From an uncultured Bacilli bacterium (lineage in GTDB: Bacteria > Bacillota_I > Bacilli_A > RFN20 > DUOF01), in the NCBI GenBank assembly GCA_934183255.1, contig CAKPSD010000001.1:682001-746000 (forward strand): DNA of 64,000 nt. Reading direction: 5' to 3'. The notes under the pieces are model-generated. The model searched no databases. It had not been told where the DNA came from and was given only the letters and a program-made list of their open reading frames with translations. Of the stretch, positions 63,001 to 64,000 are shown piece after piece (position 1 is the stretch's first letter; every line of letters begins with the position of its first letter). Position numbers and translations under genes: made by a program.

Positions 63001-64000
63001 TCACTGTATTGTAATTTATATCTAACTCCATTTAATACAAATTCATCATTTACTATATTTGTTACTACTTCACCACTAGTTAATAATTGATTTCTTTTAT
63101 TTATTACATATGTTAAATCTTTAGAGAATGAATTGTTTGTAACATTAATTACTGCAGTTGTATTCATATCTTTAATAGAAGATATATATCTTTCGTATTG
63201 AACAGTATATGTTTTGCTATTACTTGCAAATGAGGATTGTGTGTCATCTAATGTATAAGTTGTTGTTGTAGTATACATACCACCCTCAGTATTATTACTT
63301 ACTAATTTGTAGTTTGTTGTAACATTATTAGAGCCACTAACTGTATAACCTATAATTGTTGGTGTATATCTTGAAGCATCTTTTGCCGCTACATCACTAG
63401 TTATAACAGAAGTTACATATTCACAATTTGAACTAGTTGTATACATTATTGTTGCTACTTTACTACTACAAGTAGAATTTGCATTTCCTTTTATATTATA
63501 TAAATCTGTGTGACTAAAGTAACTAGTATCATTAACACTAGCATCGTAATCTCTATAATTTTCACTATCTTTAAATCCTATAATTAAAGGTATTTGATCT
63601 ATTCTATAGTAATTTTTAACATTTGTTTGTCCATCTACTGTTTGATTGAAATGTAAATTGTAACCTAATGATAAAACATTTAAGTTTAATATACTATTAT
63701 TAATTGCTGCATTAGTTACTAAAATTAGGTATCCATTAGCATCAACACTAGAATCATTCATTTTAACATTTTTAACACTACCATTAGCGTTAGCACCATC
63801 AATTGTATAACTAATAGAAGTTACACTATCATTTTCTTGTAAGCCTGTAATAGTATAATTTTCTTCATTTGCACCTACGCCAAACGACATTGCTATTCCA
63901 TCATAAATTTTGCTATTGCCATTATAACTAATGTATAAATCAGCTTTACTTATGGTAACCGTTTTTTCCATTCCTACTAAATTATAGTTAGTAAATAATC
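39081..64000 (-). CDS. Giant membrane-anchored LamG/Ig/YDG-repeat surface protein, at least 8305 aa, N-terminus outside window (gene 4)
   Basis: The frame is open to the right edge. The first ATG, at 63971, is internal: it sits inside NYNLVGMEKTVTISKADL, has no correctly spaced RBS and no signal peptide, and lies at the seam of two YDG-type repeats. Counting from that Met, residues 1 to about 650 contain YDG-type units (NSKIYDGIAM, ENYRDYDAS, KQYDTATKL). About 650-2200 are Ig-like domains mixed with NxFTLNGxxYxI phrases. About 2220-7720 form a composite repeat built on seven LamG-like modules, Ig-like strands (LWIKVVDTAGN), a GDNG motif and domains with spaced cysteine pairs. Residues about 8268-8290 are a transmembrane helix (MLLILLLMMSFVSIFIFTIL), then QKKKLIKQ. 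It is probably a giant adhesin or coat protein; LamG-like modules often bind sugars or proteins, but no ligand can be named. Confidence 0.93.
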   Translation of the reverse strand, partial: LFTNYNLVGMEKTVTISKADLYISYNGNSKIYDGIAMSFGVGANEENYTITGLQENDSVTSISYTIDGANANGSVKNVKMNDSSVDANGYLILVTNAAINNSILNLNVLSLGYNLHFNQTVDGQTNVKNYYRIDQIPLIIGFKDSENYRDYDASVNDTSYFSHTDLYNIKGNANSTCSSKVATIMYTTSSNCEYVTSVITSDVAAKDASRYTPTIIGYTVSGSNNVTTNYKLVSNNTEGGMYTTTTTYTLDDTQSSFASNSKTYTVQYERYISSIKDMNTTAVINVTNNSFSKDLTYVINKRNQLLTSGEVVTNIVNDEFVLNGVRYKLQYSERAISVSDDSKIVAYVENNSFELIEFRNVTSASTTKILTTVTNSSNDVIARVRSFVMSNYATTTSLGKDNKKYFNIIDVYGNLTYVVTIDANGEMSSIALDTGNSTFNEGVNTSVIVTKIDANSFNLSRNYTLSSYTIGNVVIGETTYEAYLIEGMLYYKNGDSLYNSEGVKVSDITSGSITLTSTYKLNYSTLNTSVGDSPIYYKGQSFNIEKKYLDISHFVIQEKQYDTATKLFASNEAEDKWNAASRSCDFSAKDLSLKNCLTHKSLVNDELISLTWTLNNDGYADYNVNKGLIVRSVISLNAGNNYTIGTQTKALGNIIKRVLGETHTDIIYEKYYDNNKTVYASCGSFKTGLGNATLNICFEQHANAFESSTIGNNIQITLLMSKVNFSDGVGNNGSGLFSNYDFVSTMTSITFKGNILEDTFDYSIDKDSQIILEQQLNDGTWVTYEHMNDVTDWTNRKVRVRILEDVYKVTNNKFTINGNEYTLSKETLSYNRSKDNTYTVATTVNSTRWKVLGSGINTISCGTKTNVDETNSNIELTICNNTIDIYGIRYKIVYNSENSTPLEIVRIDSTHSNTLLDRMNWWYEYSFTTSNSEVWKQNYESTSQNSSNLNTTDRGADTNVDVRSNWNSTGIILENISDSQYTYLKIRAANSSRKSNNVYTYVIKQDVTKPVIEIEKIDLTNTEKYSDSELSYINSFLENNNEEVNKNIVNFRVTVDELHLQSFEVIESDITVTGGLNCTVYVSDKITGVDNYENDFFIVTLVCNSGDGTVGITVRDDVAYDYANNSTSPIVNDTYDSGNYNNAIEQKENSNYIKIGNSYYLVSNYNRYNFNSTTNLYELNSEGSFVKIGNTYYEISMTRYNVTFQPNYNDTKTSDGIHIVDHTSPNANSSLMDNEGNIDTSNDYIKNTTGSYVQINMSDAGGSKLKSYKYILIPGIQDAVINKLEYEITDNTLTYNGYFVANVGKLFMYRGNTYVIVGTSVKLYNSDTNVGTISGTTVTLNGDNKFSINSSITKLYYNIGGYNQEVAAITEYDSFKVYDTTYSVVGSELKLATLVTTVEDKGPINTYTYTSLNPIVSISGNKFSHALKANQEFTINYVGSNPVSIVINNYNVANITADNKFNINGKIYTIDFNANVIKYNGVNIASIYDNKFVLLFDQIEVSLSDLNEINAYLGCANTECANQEKFTTNSTVIVNVLDKANNSTSMKINVRVEKTEDINAELTLSEYKWTNSDKITLSAHVWVTLTGNNESSGIKRIVIGVVEDELYRYVGNIQTINQITYSSTGTLDTILTTDITTNGKYVIYVELYSGATLNVYDSNANQIEENSPERDDDEITVVNFDRAAPIDLVITDNKDDITKDGRSIQTEDDKYDSDNYRITISAKDAQMNASFGQSHLKEYKWIWVQVNDNLSITTNVQFNNYYNTDSRFSVSNNTKGTNRFITVIDDYSMFKINGVTYTISGTSINGNIAITSTFEFNGVTYTINLVQNTITSSNGTINISNNQFRFVNGGSIYEIVYNADNSIKGIRNTYNLHEIKTTNTFVIGNRTYEITRNVTNESRYIIQVNSDDTSYSLDNVGLLAKELRYERYILYVLVIDNAGNETLVSKEFDFDTTKPNDPKEEIVGYKEISSITNNSFKLDDYTCTINASNINCRSDNSSITKSATITTETITTVDGVVYSTKVFAIDGKKYAITNSDTLVVQLMNVNGNGIPSVATNKDGKIVYEFDIKDKWLFGGYHAGSEDFAKLDLTKIKLMLCAVKNSESSYSCDGAAVEVIRGKTLTNTNINSYTFNGFTENSNDDVTIRIEYSVINEYGYSSNSINTKYLHIKVIITEFAGKNTTSLSNVMKDGYAYVDIESGLVVDYSSNSLDEMQSTKFILDNTPIDEPISDRDRNINTWYDLTGLENNGILNNVKHNIQNTDDTTYFFTVNGEEATSGWINNGLKLGDGSSLTISNLLLGVKNTNRGYFTNDYTLEVYLYAKTSSITIAGITMQVTSNAYNHIAIVKYNGSSVYYVNNNTARTADVTTIESLTFDGDYTIHSIRMYGMALDTTALTNNRNRDAERYNANSTSEALINKENYITTGIVGWLDGYYYSNDRKTETTAGTITLTFSIGTDNLGITSSINHDFSYYAWTNIYTKEFDDFKTTFKSSGGENNSVTISVPTESGKYYLWIKVVDTAGNTIIYRYEREFVIDNETAKLVEATITNTSGCVLENGVNYCNNTDTIEFVVSYSKDIMGTTSVPTPYITFDDSSRPGYYNITFTKRLQERVGSYTSLVKGMSIYFVYTINENTDKRSNAGDNGEMVNNAKTSKFPKDTALLNTVKDILGNSVASESISLNTRSIRNVNSKYDLDVVADTLHPYITKFDVSTPDKLISRNGVDYYLYKKDTTVTITVTFSEPVSVASMKLNVEAKNLYNGSEKSFEFECRTATSSARVTSITCTYTVKANDDAYNLHVTQLKAGYSILDIAGNALDEFIYDNTNKTSNNSQNTQDREYSADVCVNVDFISGNSECVGSGDGPYSREVDRVLVFDATVVDAPNEPTPSGGDLDKWYDLSGNNIVGSISGNFDSDIYLTDDLIYVLITNDNRYSYNGSSYTQSSTGNYLKYNDLYYEITENNRYNRSGSGENYTYSANTNGNYLLLNNNYWNNDGLVLRQNNTLLINGLTSKVTNSIYYTVEVVLTNINGTLKLGEETINIPNCDNSIVCHIAYVYDGSKKVFVNGVYSTTNSKLPTSLTSIEISNESQIYAVRYYSLALSESEILNNANRDLTRYSGEHSEDTLCDVTGYVTKGIEVWLDGYYHSTQRYKSSMISVKLNNATYENTDVTIGDISFQTSGINYEKSYYYFARRDESNYTSTTIWNNTIASVCTAGFDSVNKVCANDVLNITLPTSDGSYSLWFRLEDNAGNVEIYKYTKEYVVDNTPPVINGMEVVSITDYCGYVTSSGVSYDCSLNKQEGDYYYYNSDINENYNRSYSYKDRLMGDLVVIVVSFSEGLNTTVEDSAILKFGGINAKGTTLSKRVKGSYIEYTYVIYKPSVNTPSTTLRDNNGDNGELSFNYSISNVRDALGSTTTSGSAIINGTTKVLLDGTTSLYKGAYADSINPYITGIKIDSVSDKVYEFSNYTEYHYKANDTITMTVYFSELIKTNGILRINAIGNNVKDGTATEVSRIFTCNTSNDKYVSTLTCTYVVQDDESISDLLLTGTLNYTVFVEDVAGSPLSVTYATGSDGTPTATNKEDVYNLFVYSGNNKTTTELRLVFDTTKPVVEIHNPTDDAISEENEEYTIVTTGSKPGLYVEERFVTAITNNTFTINGYEYKISNGVVRFNDTSKYGSIDIATITNNKFKLEQRYIITLTDNNIIRNCSTIASGYNCNEHMDTAKVDFSKISMYVNGTTKVDLVRTSGSVTFIPFASETGTTLYDAKLTIDGIETVIAKIRYAWKYENNKLYLHMNITQFKNNYVVHIVTEEGFVTDLAKNESISKTSSTFIVDNTFIIDPTVTNNEENPNSWYDFSSNEVNGTITILNPSSSNHFDSTSERNFRDEVGTTNGWINNGLRISSLSSVKVTKSLVGRYTLEFFINIHTSSKNIVKINNENIDIGEYSGLHHFAITLDNGVYTLYVDSIKQNNSLTGLGAISSFGIGGVDATIFAIRAYEYALDETTIAINNAVDVARYSTPNNVFVKDVTYYSLPGIVSFLDGYYNSKNKTGNVEVTFDVSSNTGSVSGIDYILSGYKWVNSSVYTSDDFDKSTTGFTSFEGINNGNKISIPLPTVTGSYSLWLKTVDRAGNTKVYKYEKSYFVDNDTASLNSIVAICNYTGLGCIKDTNTYRLNKEDTLTIIATYSRPISGNVEITSRLVDVKNYYDGVTQELRETTPTITIKGMNVIYTYTIVKLDSEERSKNGDNGDIEISSFVASVANVNNTKSTSNSVTISNTNFYYYKDDTSYNKYKDNTYIVRVDTIMPFIQDIDIYNYSNENGIYEYNNLTYYTYKANDTMFIDLKLDDREDYITFTNFTLTMQGKKVDSGDEVTFTTTTCAYIEEIKTIRCEYIIPENTNLYDIEVIRATSNDLVDASLNSWSNYRYSEVIIVSDSTQLYPDNYINLNTTANNSTKDVDKQIIFDSTKPEVDRNGENNSELLNWYDLANDNTTVVVANGYGISYWMANDGEYLWKNNHLNIFNGKVVTINTILTNVIKGDFTLQFVVKSSNTFTFVINDENSNAYQVTINGLTGSLETISVVRTNSDINVYVNGVKTNNVTYTNSYISASIKSINITSSDNLEIYAIRTYTVALSDSEIANNLLRDTNRYVNGTSIEDINNYVTKGLVSWLDGYYHYDNRNSTDTNVNQTITLDYSKVSLYNKKVYMTSRIKTLKYLWTNNSSTIDVKNNGEDGTSLIRYNETIDDITIELPISKGTGSWILHIYLLDYAGNEHTYVFTKEFVYDDIELVVNDIDIINANDINTYNGNDEIRFIISFNKAVTLVSGSSDIQPILTIGGNNPKNTLTCSLQGFNYICSYTIKNASSYREADGDNGIINISYNLNNAIYKDSLGKTITPINISLNDKGVNNTTPLGKQVDINVDTIHPYITNMEIVEKDSVVTIDDIKQYYYAKDSEFKFKVTMNESVLLANKIRAAKIADYKFILNNNEYTRWNDRILASAGNTVANIVENSFTLGGVNYTIENDYIIRNATPTIYASLKSRNANYSDYEQIAVCTLNNNENTFTCSYTIKEGSDAREIYVASIFTSETVVTSTSSLTNINGSETSILFISDYSAPSGNKNEYYGNLMSAFDLIKEENKNVDYTDGNLDINIVFDTIAPVIEIDGPTGTQIGSDTTKVYIKEGDSAIFTITVKDANYNELWHYITNNTNKNYNNIRIQYYMEDLNKTLAYFDEVDNHFVTVTKEFLLAESEVNGIKNITIRITITAKDAYYHKIIPGTNTYSDVGGTLKSDGKYLGVPLNGDDNTLEYYYIYNSNRYNKVGDEYILANGGEYLKITTKAMYLSINSGAIRDYAGNEGKRESQDIGPVGEFERFVVTDSNAPEIVIGDVTSGEGEDDDKVVDNTTWFDLAKKSSGYLQGYNNDGTYWTSDSLVSNTDGYVNIENYNDTKKTGIKFYDKMTFAITFRYVGSGSRYLISSDKFKIKVKNNQLFIGQSSADTQIASLVEGEIYKVTFVVDRNTLKYYINNNAVQTISLASTLASDTPNVEFIRRESGTITIYISNIMLYKRALLEQEVRLNNNVNTLRFDRSNYLVDGEGLDSLNTLYGSGSTVYYRFILNSVTSSGFNSINSTVTFAGTDPLTGSPLAKTITFTCSASAGTRVANCSKTFGAQEESINFVSYSEVMGTINGISIKSGSSPQTLNVGYSYYETNSILRWYDAYYHVGKECVGDACKKDEIKNVEIKLTDQTDQINTENGVISGAGVDTTLVGDSYINLFYSWQNMKVEAASVNFVQPILTMRDANGNITGFKAEYPTISGKWYLWIKAVDNLGNTVIYMDSKEYIVDNEAPVLTGFDIMPEENREYEYLKDGDIITTIASFSEIIHCNAECRETMKIDIRFGNKEATNKENGKIKVDVSFDDNVEDNGMLFGINIIIKYKVNDVDIANLRNSTGDNGKVIISISYDGMIDMYGNVISADNGNLAYAQLLDKNTNFEVTGTTDVNKELLEERITSFQAVNEVGNNISNQTIFEAVDSNKKVQLKAYFNYETSINYSFNLILYKIGENRTNGVTFVCNTTGDNLTYIICEHELVGVNSIDVTGYNKLINGTYNTYTQLLNKVSNIVYNGNKTFTLTFAENVTTSTSFTVAISQKVNDGIDNEVLATCNTISNGTVTTCTIPDDTNYTPIENNSNFTIKSGSDTNPWAIDRIRSVTRASKPTNDSEIYLNGEKLVLNVVFNTRLNIKKEFSAIYTNGVKNGVEVICNATNDFSTTTTCSTVVSVNNVLDISDYIDTIEADTISPWIIGFRLVDEIKEGNKVTGYKPSTKTHYGRGSTIFVETLFSENIKFISNQQLSLVVKGSTEEELIFGCMTSSDYVSGIVCSYTINTTELDEEIEINNLHIVSIDDGSNDTISYVENIVDEAGNPLDKDITSAGNINYGDIGTDDPAIDLKRPEIIAISGPQKKDGTFVGDSYVDDLYMTKGSRVKYTILVDDKNDMSVDWCKFIFNITTRKDELSTETATFTPNETNCAYTAFTVPVDGEEATIVSKQYIFSNYVTINFATKLITQEVNGEVRRLLIIDMTVTIEADNIDDYVVNFYIGEGAFKDLAENLSYSSSDSYYDPGVESTRVQDYEIYVSNNKFTLNGVEYTIGQNITIGSSNTFTINGLVYERITREGNTYIKYANSALNTVFNLPNVNLHVDNNAPVVEYREQAYTQWYDISGNSYNYDNNAKCGRVWNNDGSMKGCVEYVPDAKPIVNVNDVGRDEFINENYFGRTLFKKDFTIEILVKVTEVGVRNIFKITSTLSDGTSNGEWIFKFNFKDVHLNKLVYFAFVYNAAGSYFNESYQENGTVLIYSNVTDSAYNSEIGIYKARSTSDISAGTTTDYGTISVANDTIESILFGDDNTYLYSIRTYSGPVVTADSNYGSLKIDQITKHFGLDIDRYQNSIGEYDITEYRTDYLNLWFDGYYRRKSDLVTSIEVYIEDLDLEEPLRGVGIDYSTSYYEWIRKGGGVIEKVEFSSLTLNGELKDEYKGCHVYNDDFTEIKERKDDWSCSGKNARYYIRLPVPIMDDGQYYLRLTMYDKLGNESVTEPGVEMVADNTPPYIPYVNSDPKKQVEGITVYDAVLIYPLGGGKINHTSTVLIAVIFNERLNQDIDVNSLPNLYIRFARGSSAVQIDEIKPGEFYQIVNNKRYTKNADGEYVRSDTGEYYEVNESRYILIENNNRYNLVNGKYVKDKNGNYVLDANIKVVGKSLVYKYQLVVGDNGELELSPFISYDPEVKFEFFFEKNNANDKNLITDVYGNKYTGLYEYKGKQGQLIVAVQPPAFITGDTRAPYIEDITVDKVDSNEYYHYKAGDTITLKVSFSEPVLIYKDKFYIELTGDNNEKKYYAVCAGYDVSNYENMYPVRTVNCTYTIAEDDDNERIRVSLIDRVNEQIPTEADGTVERIDAIKLCYTSDCSDLINDNGTLKIHYTGRIYNIRDSFITDELGTPLSRKVTYRFSTYYHDDPSDIEYKKQTELIWSYNLQAWYSPTSDNTHKMRVNESNNIVSNTNLGYEKFALEVFALAKGSITVKLNGTEYTINTCEANKLCHIAFVKEYKIDSNTGEAILDNNGKKQYSLNIYTSSHDGGMNSYLKTAVDGSTYYDYSVSFTLANKLDNQNDLVLNDVEVVKGNSTIYSVRIYDGDIQVSYLRDNAGYDNQLLESESKYGKIFGAPYLKSEEKTENRDTADLLWVSHHENDVGITFDTIAPVISIDTEVKDLTWEEDGDNFKVKSEKNEEILDKTFTEYLRSRIQNGSYSNCTSGSNNSCSVSRYVGYGKYIKFTITFDESELQYHILEEFQDVINDFVSGLSGELANYSIVAREYEEYMTLDSSNGWDGSKYVYTLELYMPIIIDENTNGGNHARLKALEKYNGLLQLKIKEGFKDKAGNIGTGDLLSDMLLIDMNEPEKNIEYGSSTTSVINVIEDYCNRLTPNGPCTTYGSSKITSVTGYIKELVENWKSNKANYPNVNEMYYEFAAPIVLDRGKIYNLTDKIYFKVIFENSISTNVKYVENDISMNLTCTSLYGSTTVALCSNGGTITTSNGASRKVQINGNGAIYDSSGNVSLSYSDTGENYKFIMEPLEAFLLHASELLLEGDQNNTRTYDNSYFINLVTINNSGNKVTETVVIHIINMNPDVEVIDDSGEVVTTASYSINSGDIFELPQITAYSYNNYSLLGKHEIHTYKYIYMYENRIVDNIDTSIAGNYKVFVEVTDEVGRVNTKLVVNLSVTNKTEEPKIAYKTNYEKMLLILLLMMSFVSIFIFTILIQKKKLIKQ
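40830..41475 (-). repeat. LamG-like module 7 of gene 4, degenerate
   Basis: Opens LQAWYSPTSDNTHK instead of WYDL, keeps FALEVFALAKGSITV, CHIAFVKEY and IYSVRIYDGDI, and lacks the closing WLDGYY, ending at DLLWVSHHENDVG. It is the last module before the C-terminal Ig region. Confidence 0.65.
42290..42500 (-). repeat. RY/GxY phrase block in gene 4 (fourth copy)
   Basis: Contains FYQIVNNKRYTKNADGEYV, TGEYYEVNESRYILIENNNR, RYNLVNGKYVKDKNGNYV. It separates LYIRFARGSS from KSLVYKYQLVVGDNG, which are adjacent strands in the other units. Confidence 0.65.
43130..43900 (-). repeat. LamG-like module 6 of gene 4
   Basis: Opens TQWYDISGNSYNYDN with the cysteine pair CGRVWNNDGSMKGC, then FTIEILVKVTE, LVYFAFVYNAAGSY and LYSIRTYSGPVV; closes LWFDGYYRRKSD. 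Confidence 0.7.
44030..44145 (-). repeat. NxFTLNGxxYxI phrase block in gene 4
   Basis: Reads SNNKFTLNGVEYTIGQN then SSNTFTINGLVYERITREG between DYEIYV and the next strand YIKYANSALN. The same phrase family is also seen near 63020, 61550, 61340, 60120, 59600, 58600, 58070, 53040, 49080 and 48970. Confidence 0.65.
46860..47830 (-). repeat. LamG-like module 5 of gene 4, divergent
   Basis: Opens TTWFDLAKKSSGYLQGYN, then MTFAITFRYVGSG, YKVTFVVDRNTLKYYINN and ISNIMLYKRALLEQEV. It closes RWYDAYYHVGKEC rather than WLDGYY. About 130 extra residues with an FTCSASAG cysteine pair precede the closing motif. Confidence 0.7.
48010..48110 (-). repeat. RY/GxY phrase block in gene 4 (third copy)
   Basis: YYYIYNSNRYNKVGDEYILA, then GGEYLKITTKAMYL. 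Placed before a short GAIRDYAGNEG Ig strand. Confidence 0.6.
49995..50590 (-). repeat. LamG-like module 4 of gene 4
   Basis: Opens LLNWYDLANDNTTVVV, then FTLQFVVKSSN, LETISVVRTNSDINVYVNG and IYAIRTYTVALSD; closes SWLDGYYHYDNRN. Confidence 0.75.
51885..52475 (-). repeat. LamG-like module 3 of gene 4
   Basis: Opens NSWYDFSSNEVNGTITI, then TNGWINNGLRI, YTLEFFINIHTS, LHHFAITLDNGVYTLYVD and IFAIRAYEYALD; closes SFLDGYYNSKN. Confidence 0.75.
54575..55345 (-). repeat. LamG-like module 2 of gene 4, carrying a phrase insert
   Basis: Opens DKWYDLSGNNIVGSISGN; later YTVEVVLTN, CHIAYVYDGSKKVFVNG and IYAVRYYSLALS; closes VWLDGYYHSTQRY. An RY/GxY block (about 55030-55250) sits between the opening and the second strand, making the module longer than its neighbours. 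Confidence 0.75.
55030..55260 (-). repeat. RY/GxY phrase block in gene 4 (second copy, inside LamG module 2)
   Basis: Contains YVLITNDNRYSYNGSSY, GNYLKYNDLYYEITENNRYN and GNYLLLNNNYWNND. Confidence 0.65.
56690..57310 (-). repeat. LamG-like module 1 of gene 4
   Basis: Opens NTWYDLTGLENNG, then SGWINNGLKLGDGSSL, YTLEVYLYA, AYNHIAIVKYNG and IHSIRMYGMALD; closes GWLDGYYYSND. The order of strands and the NHIAIVKYNG...YYVN element match Laminin_G_3/concanavalin-like domains. Confidence 0.75.
60400..60560 (-). repeat. RY/GxY phrase block in gene 4 (first copy)
   Basis: Two successive phrases: SNYIKIGNSYYLVSNYNRYN, then GSFVKIGNTYYEISMTRYN. They lie between NAIEQKEN and VTFQPNYNDTKTS. Confidence 0.65.
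62000..64000 (-). repeat. YDG-type beta-domain repeats at the visible N-terminal end of gene 4
   Basis: Three units are seen, opening near 63910 (NSKIYDGIAM), 63550 (ENYRDYDAS) and 62310 (EKQYDTATKLF). They end in strands such as NYYRIDQIPL and NYKLVSNN. The partial sequence NYNLVG before the first shows that at least one more unit lies outside the window. The second and third are interrupted by non-repeat text with NDEFVLNGVRY. Confidence 0.65.

Noticed and set aside
63969..63971. ATG as the start of gene 4
   Set aside because: The frame continues upstream to the edge in typical repeat sequence (NYNLVG), AGGA directly abuts the ATG with no spacing, and no signal peptide follows.
39081..64000. 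Filamentous haemagglutinin/two-partner secretion adhesin, because MBG and YDG repeats occur in such proteins
   Set aside because: No TPS or beta-helix domain is visible, a C-terminal transmembrane anchor is present, and the neighbours have Gram-positive-style signal peptides; the true N-terminus of gene 4 is not seen, so this is rejected for the visible part only.
1807..64000. CRISPR arrays, tRNA or rRNA genes, insertion sequences, integrase sites
   Set aside because: Repeats seen are coding, degenerate and in frame; no cloverleaf, rRNA-like stretch or transposase motif was recognised by reading.

Overview
The window is a strongly AT-rich piece of bacterial chromosome with every gene on the minus strand. 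Five genes fill about 99 percent of it. In transcription order they are: a giant surface protein open at the right edge (39081-64000, at least 8305 residues), three more giants (38885-23130, 5251 aa; 22938-10606, 4110 aa; 10554-1807, 2915 aa), and the 5' part of the translational GTPase gene typA/bipA (1717 down to the left edge). No tRNA, rRNA, CRISPR, transposase, phage or plasmid gene was found.

The four giants are membrane-anchored, repeat-built surface proteins. The three with visible N-termini carry Sec signal peptides. All four end in one transmembrane helix and a short charged tail, with no LPXTG motif. Gene 1 (2915 aa) has about 12 YG-type MBG units followed by about 7 DUF5011-like Ig domains and 3 shorter Ig-like domains. 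Genes 2 and 3 are collinear paralogues: 12 MBG units pair one to one in the same order, followed by a shared membrane-proximal region with a CxxC motif. Gene 4 starts in YDG-type repeats and continues with seven LamG-like modules in a larger composite repeat. That repeat also has a GDNG motif and a domain with a spaced cysteine pair. Together the genes encode more than 20,500 residues, most simply read as giant adhesins or surface-coat proteins.

The most unusual signal is two families of short in-frame inserts, NxFTLNGxxYxI and NNRYx(n)GxYLKIxxxYYEI. They occur many times in genes 3 and 4 and appear absent from genes 1 and 2. Aligning gene 3 with gene 2 shows the inserts as extra blocks, sometimes splitting a beta-domain between strands.

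Transcription: tandem terminators separate gene 3 from gene 2, and a strong terminator follows gene 4. Genes 2 and 1 are 51 bp apart and probably cotranscribed across a small hairpin. typA has its own promoter. The three giants with complete starts have good Shine-Dalgarno sites that place the start downstream of the longest open frame.

Organism: Shine-Dalgarno-led AT-rich genes, Gram-positive-style signal peptides, TAA/TAG stops and more than 20,000 codons without an in-frame TGA suggest a low-GC Firmicute using standard TGA. An uncultured gut Bacilli/RF39-like lineage fits, but this is inference and not shown by any marker gene here.
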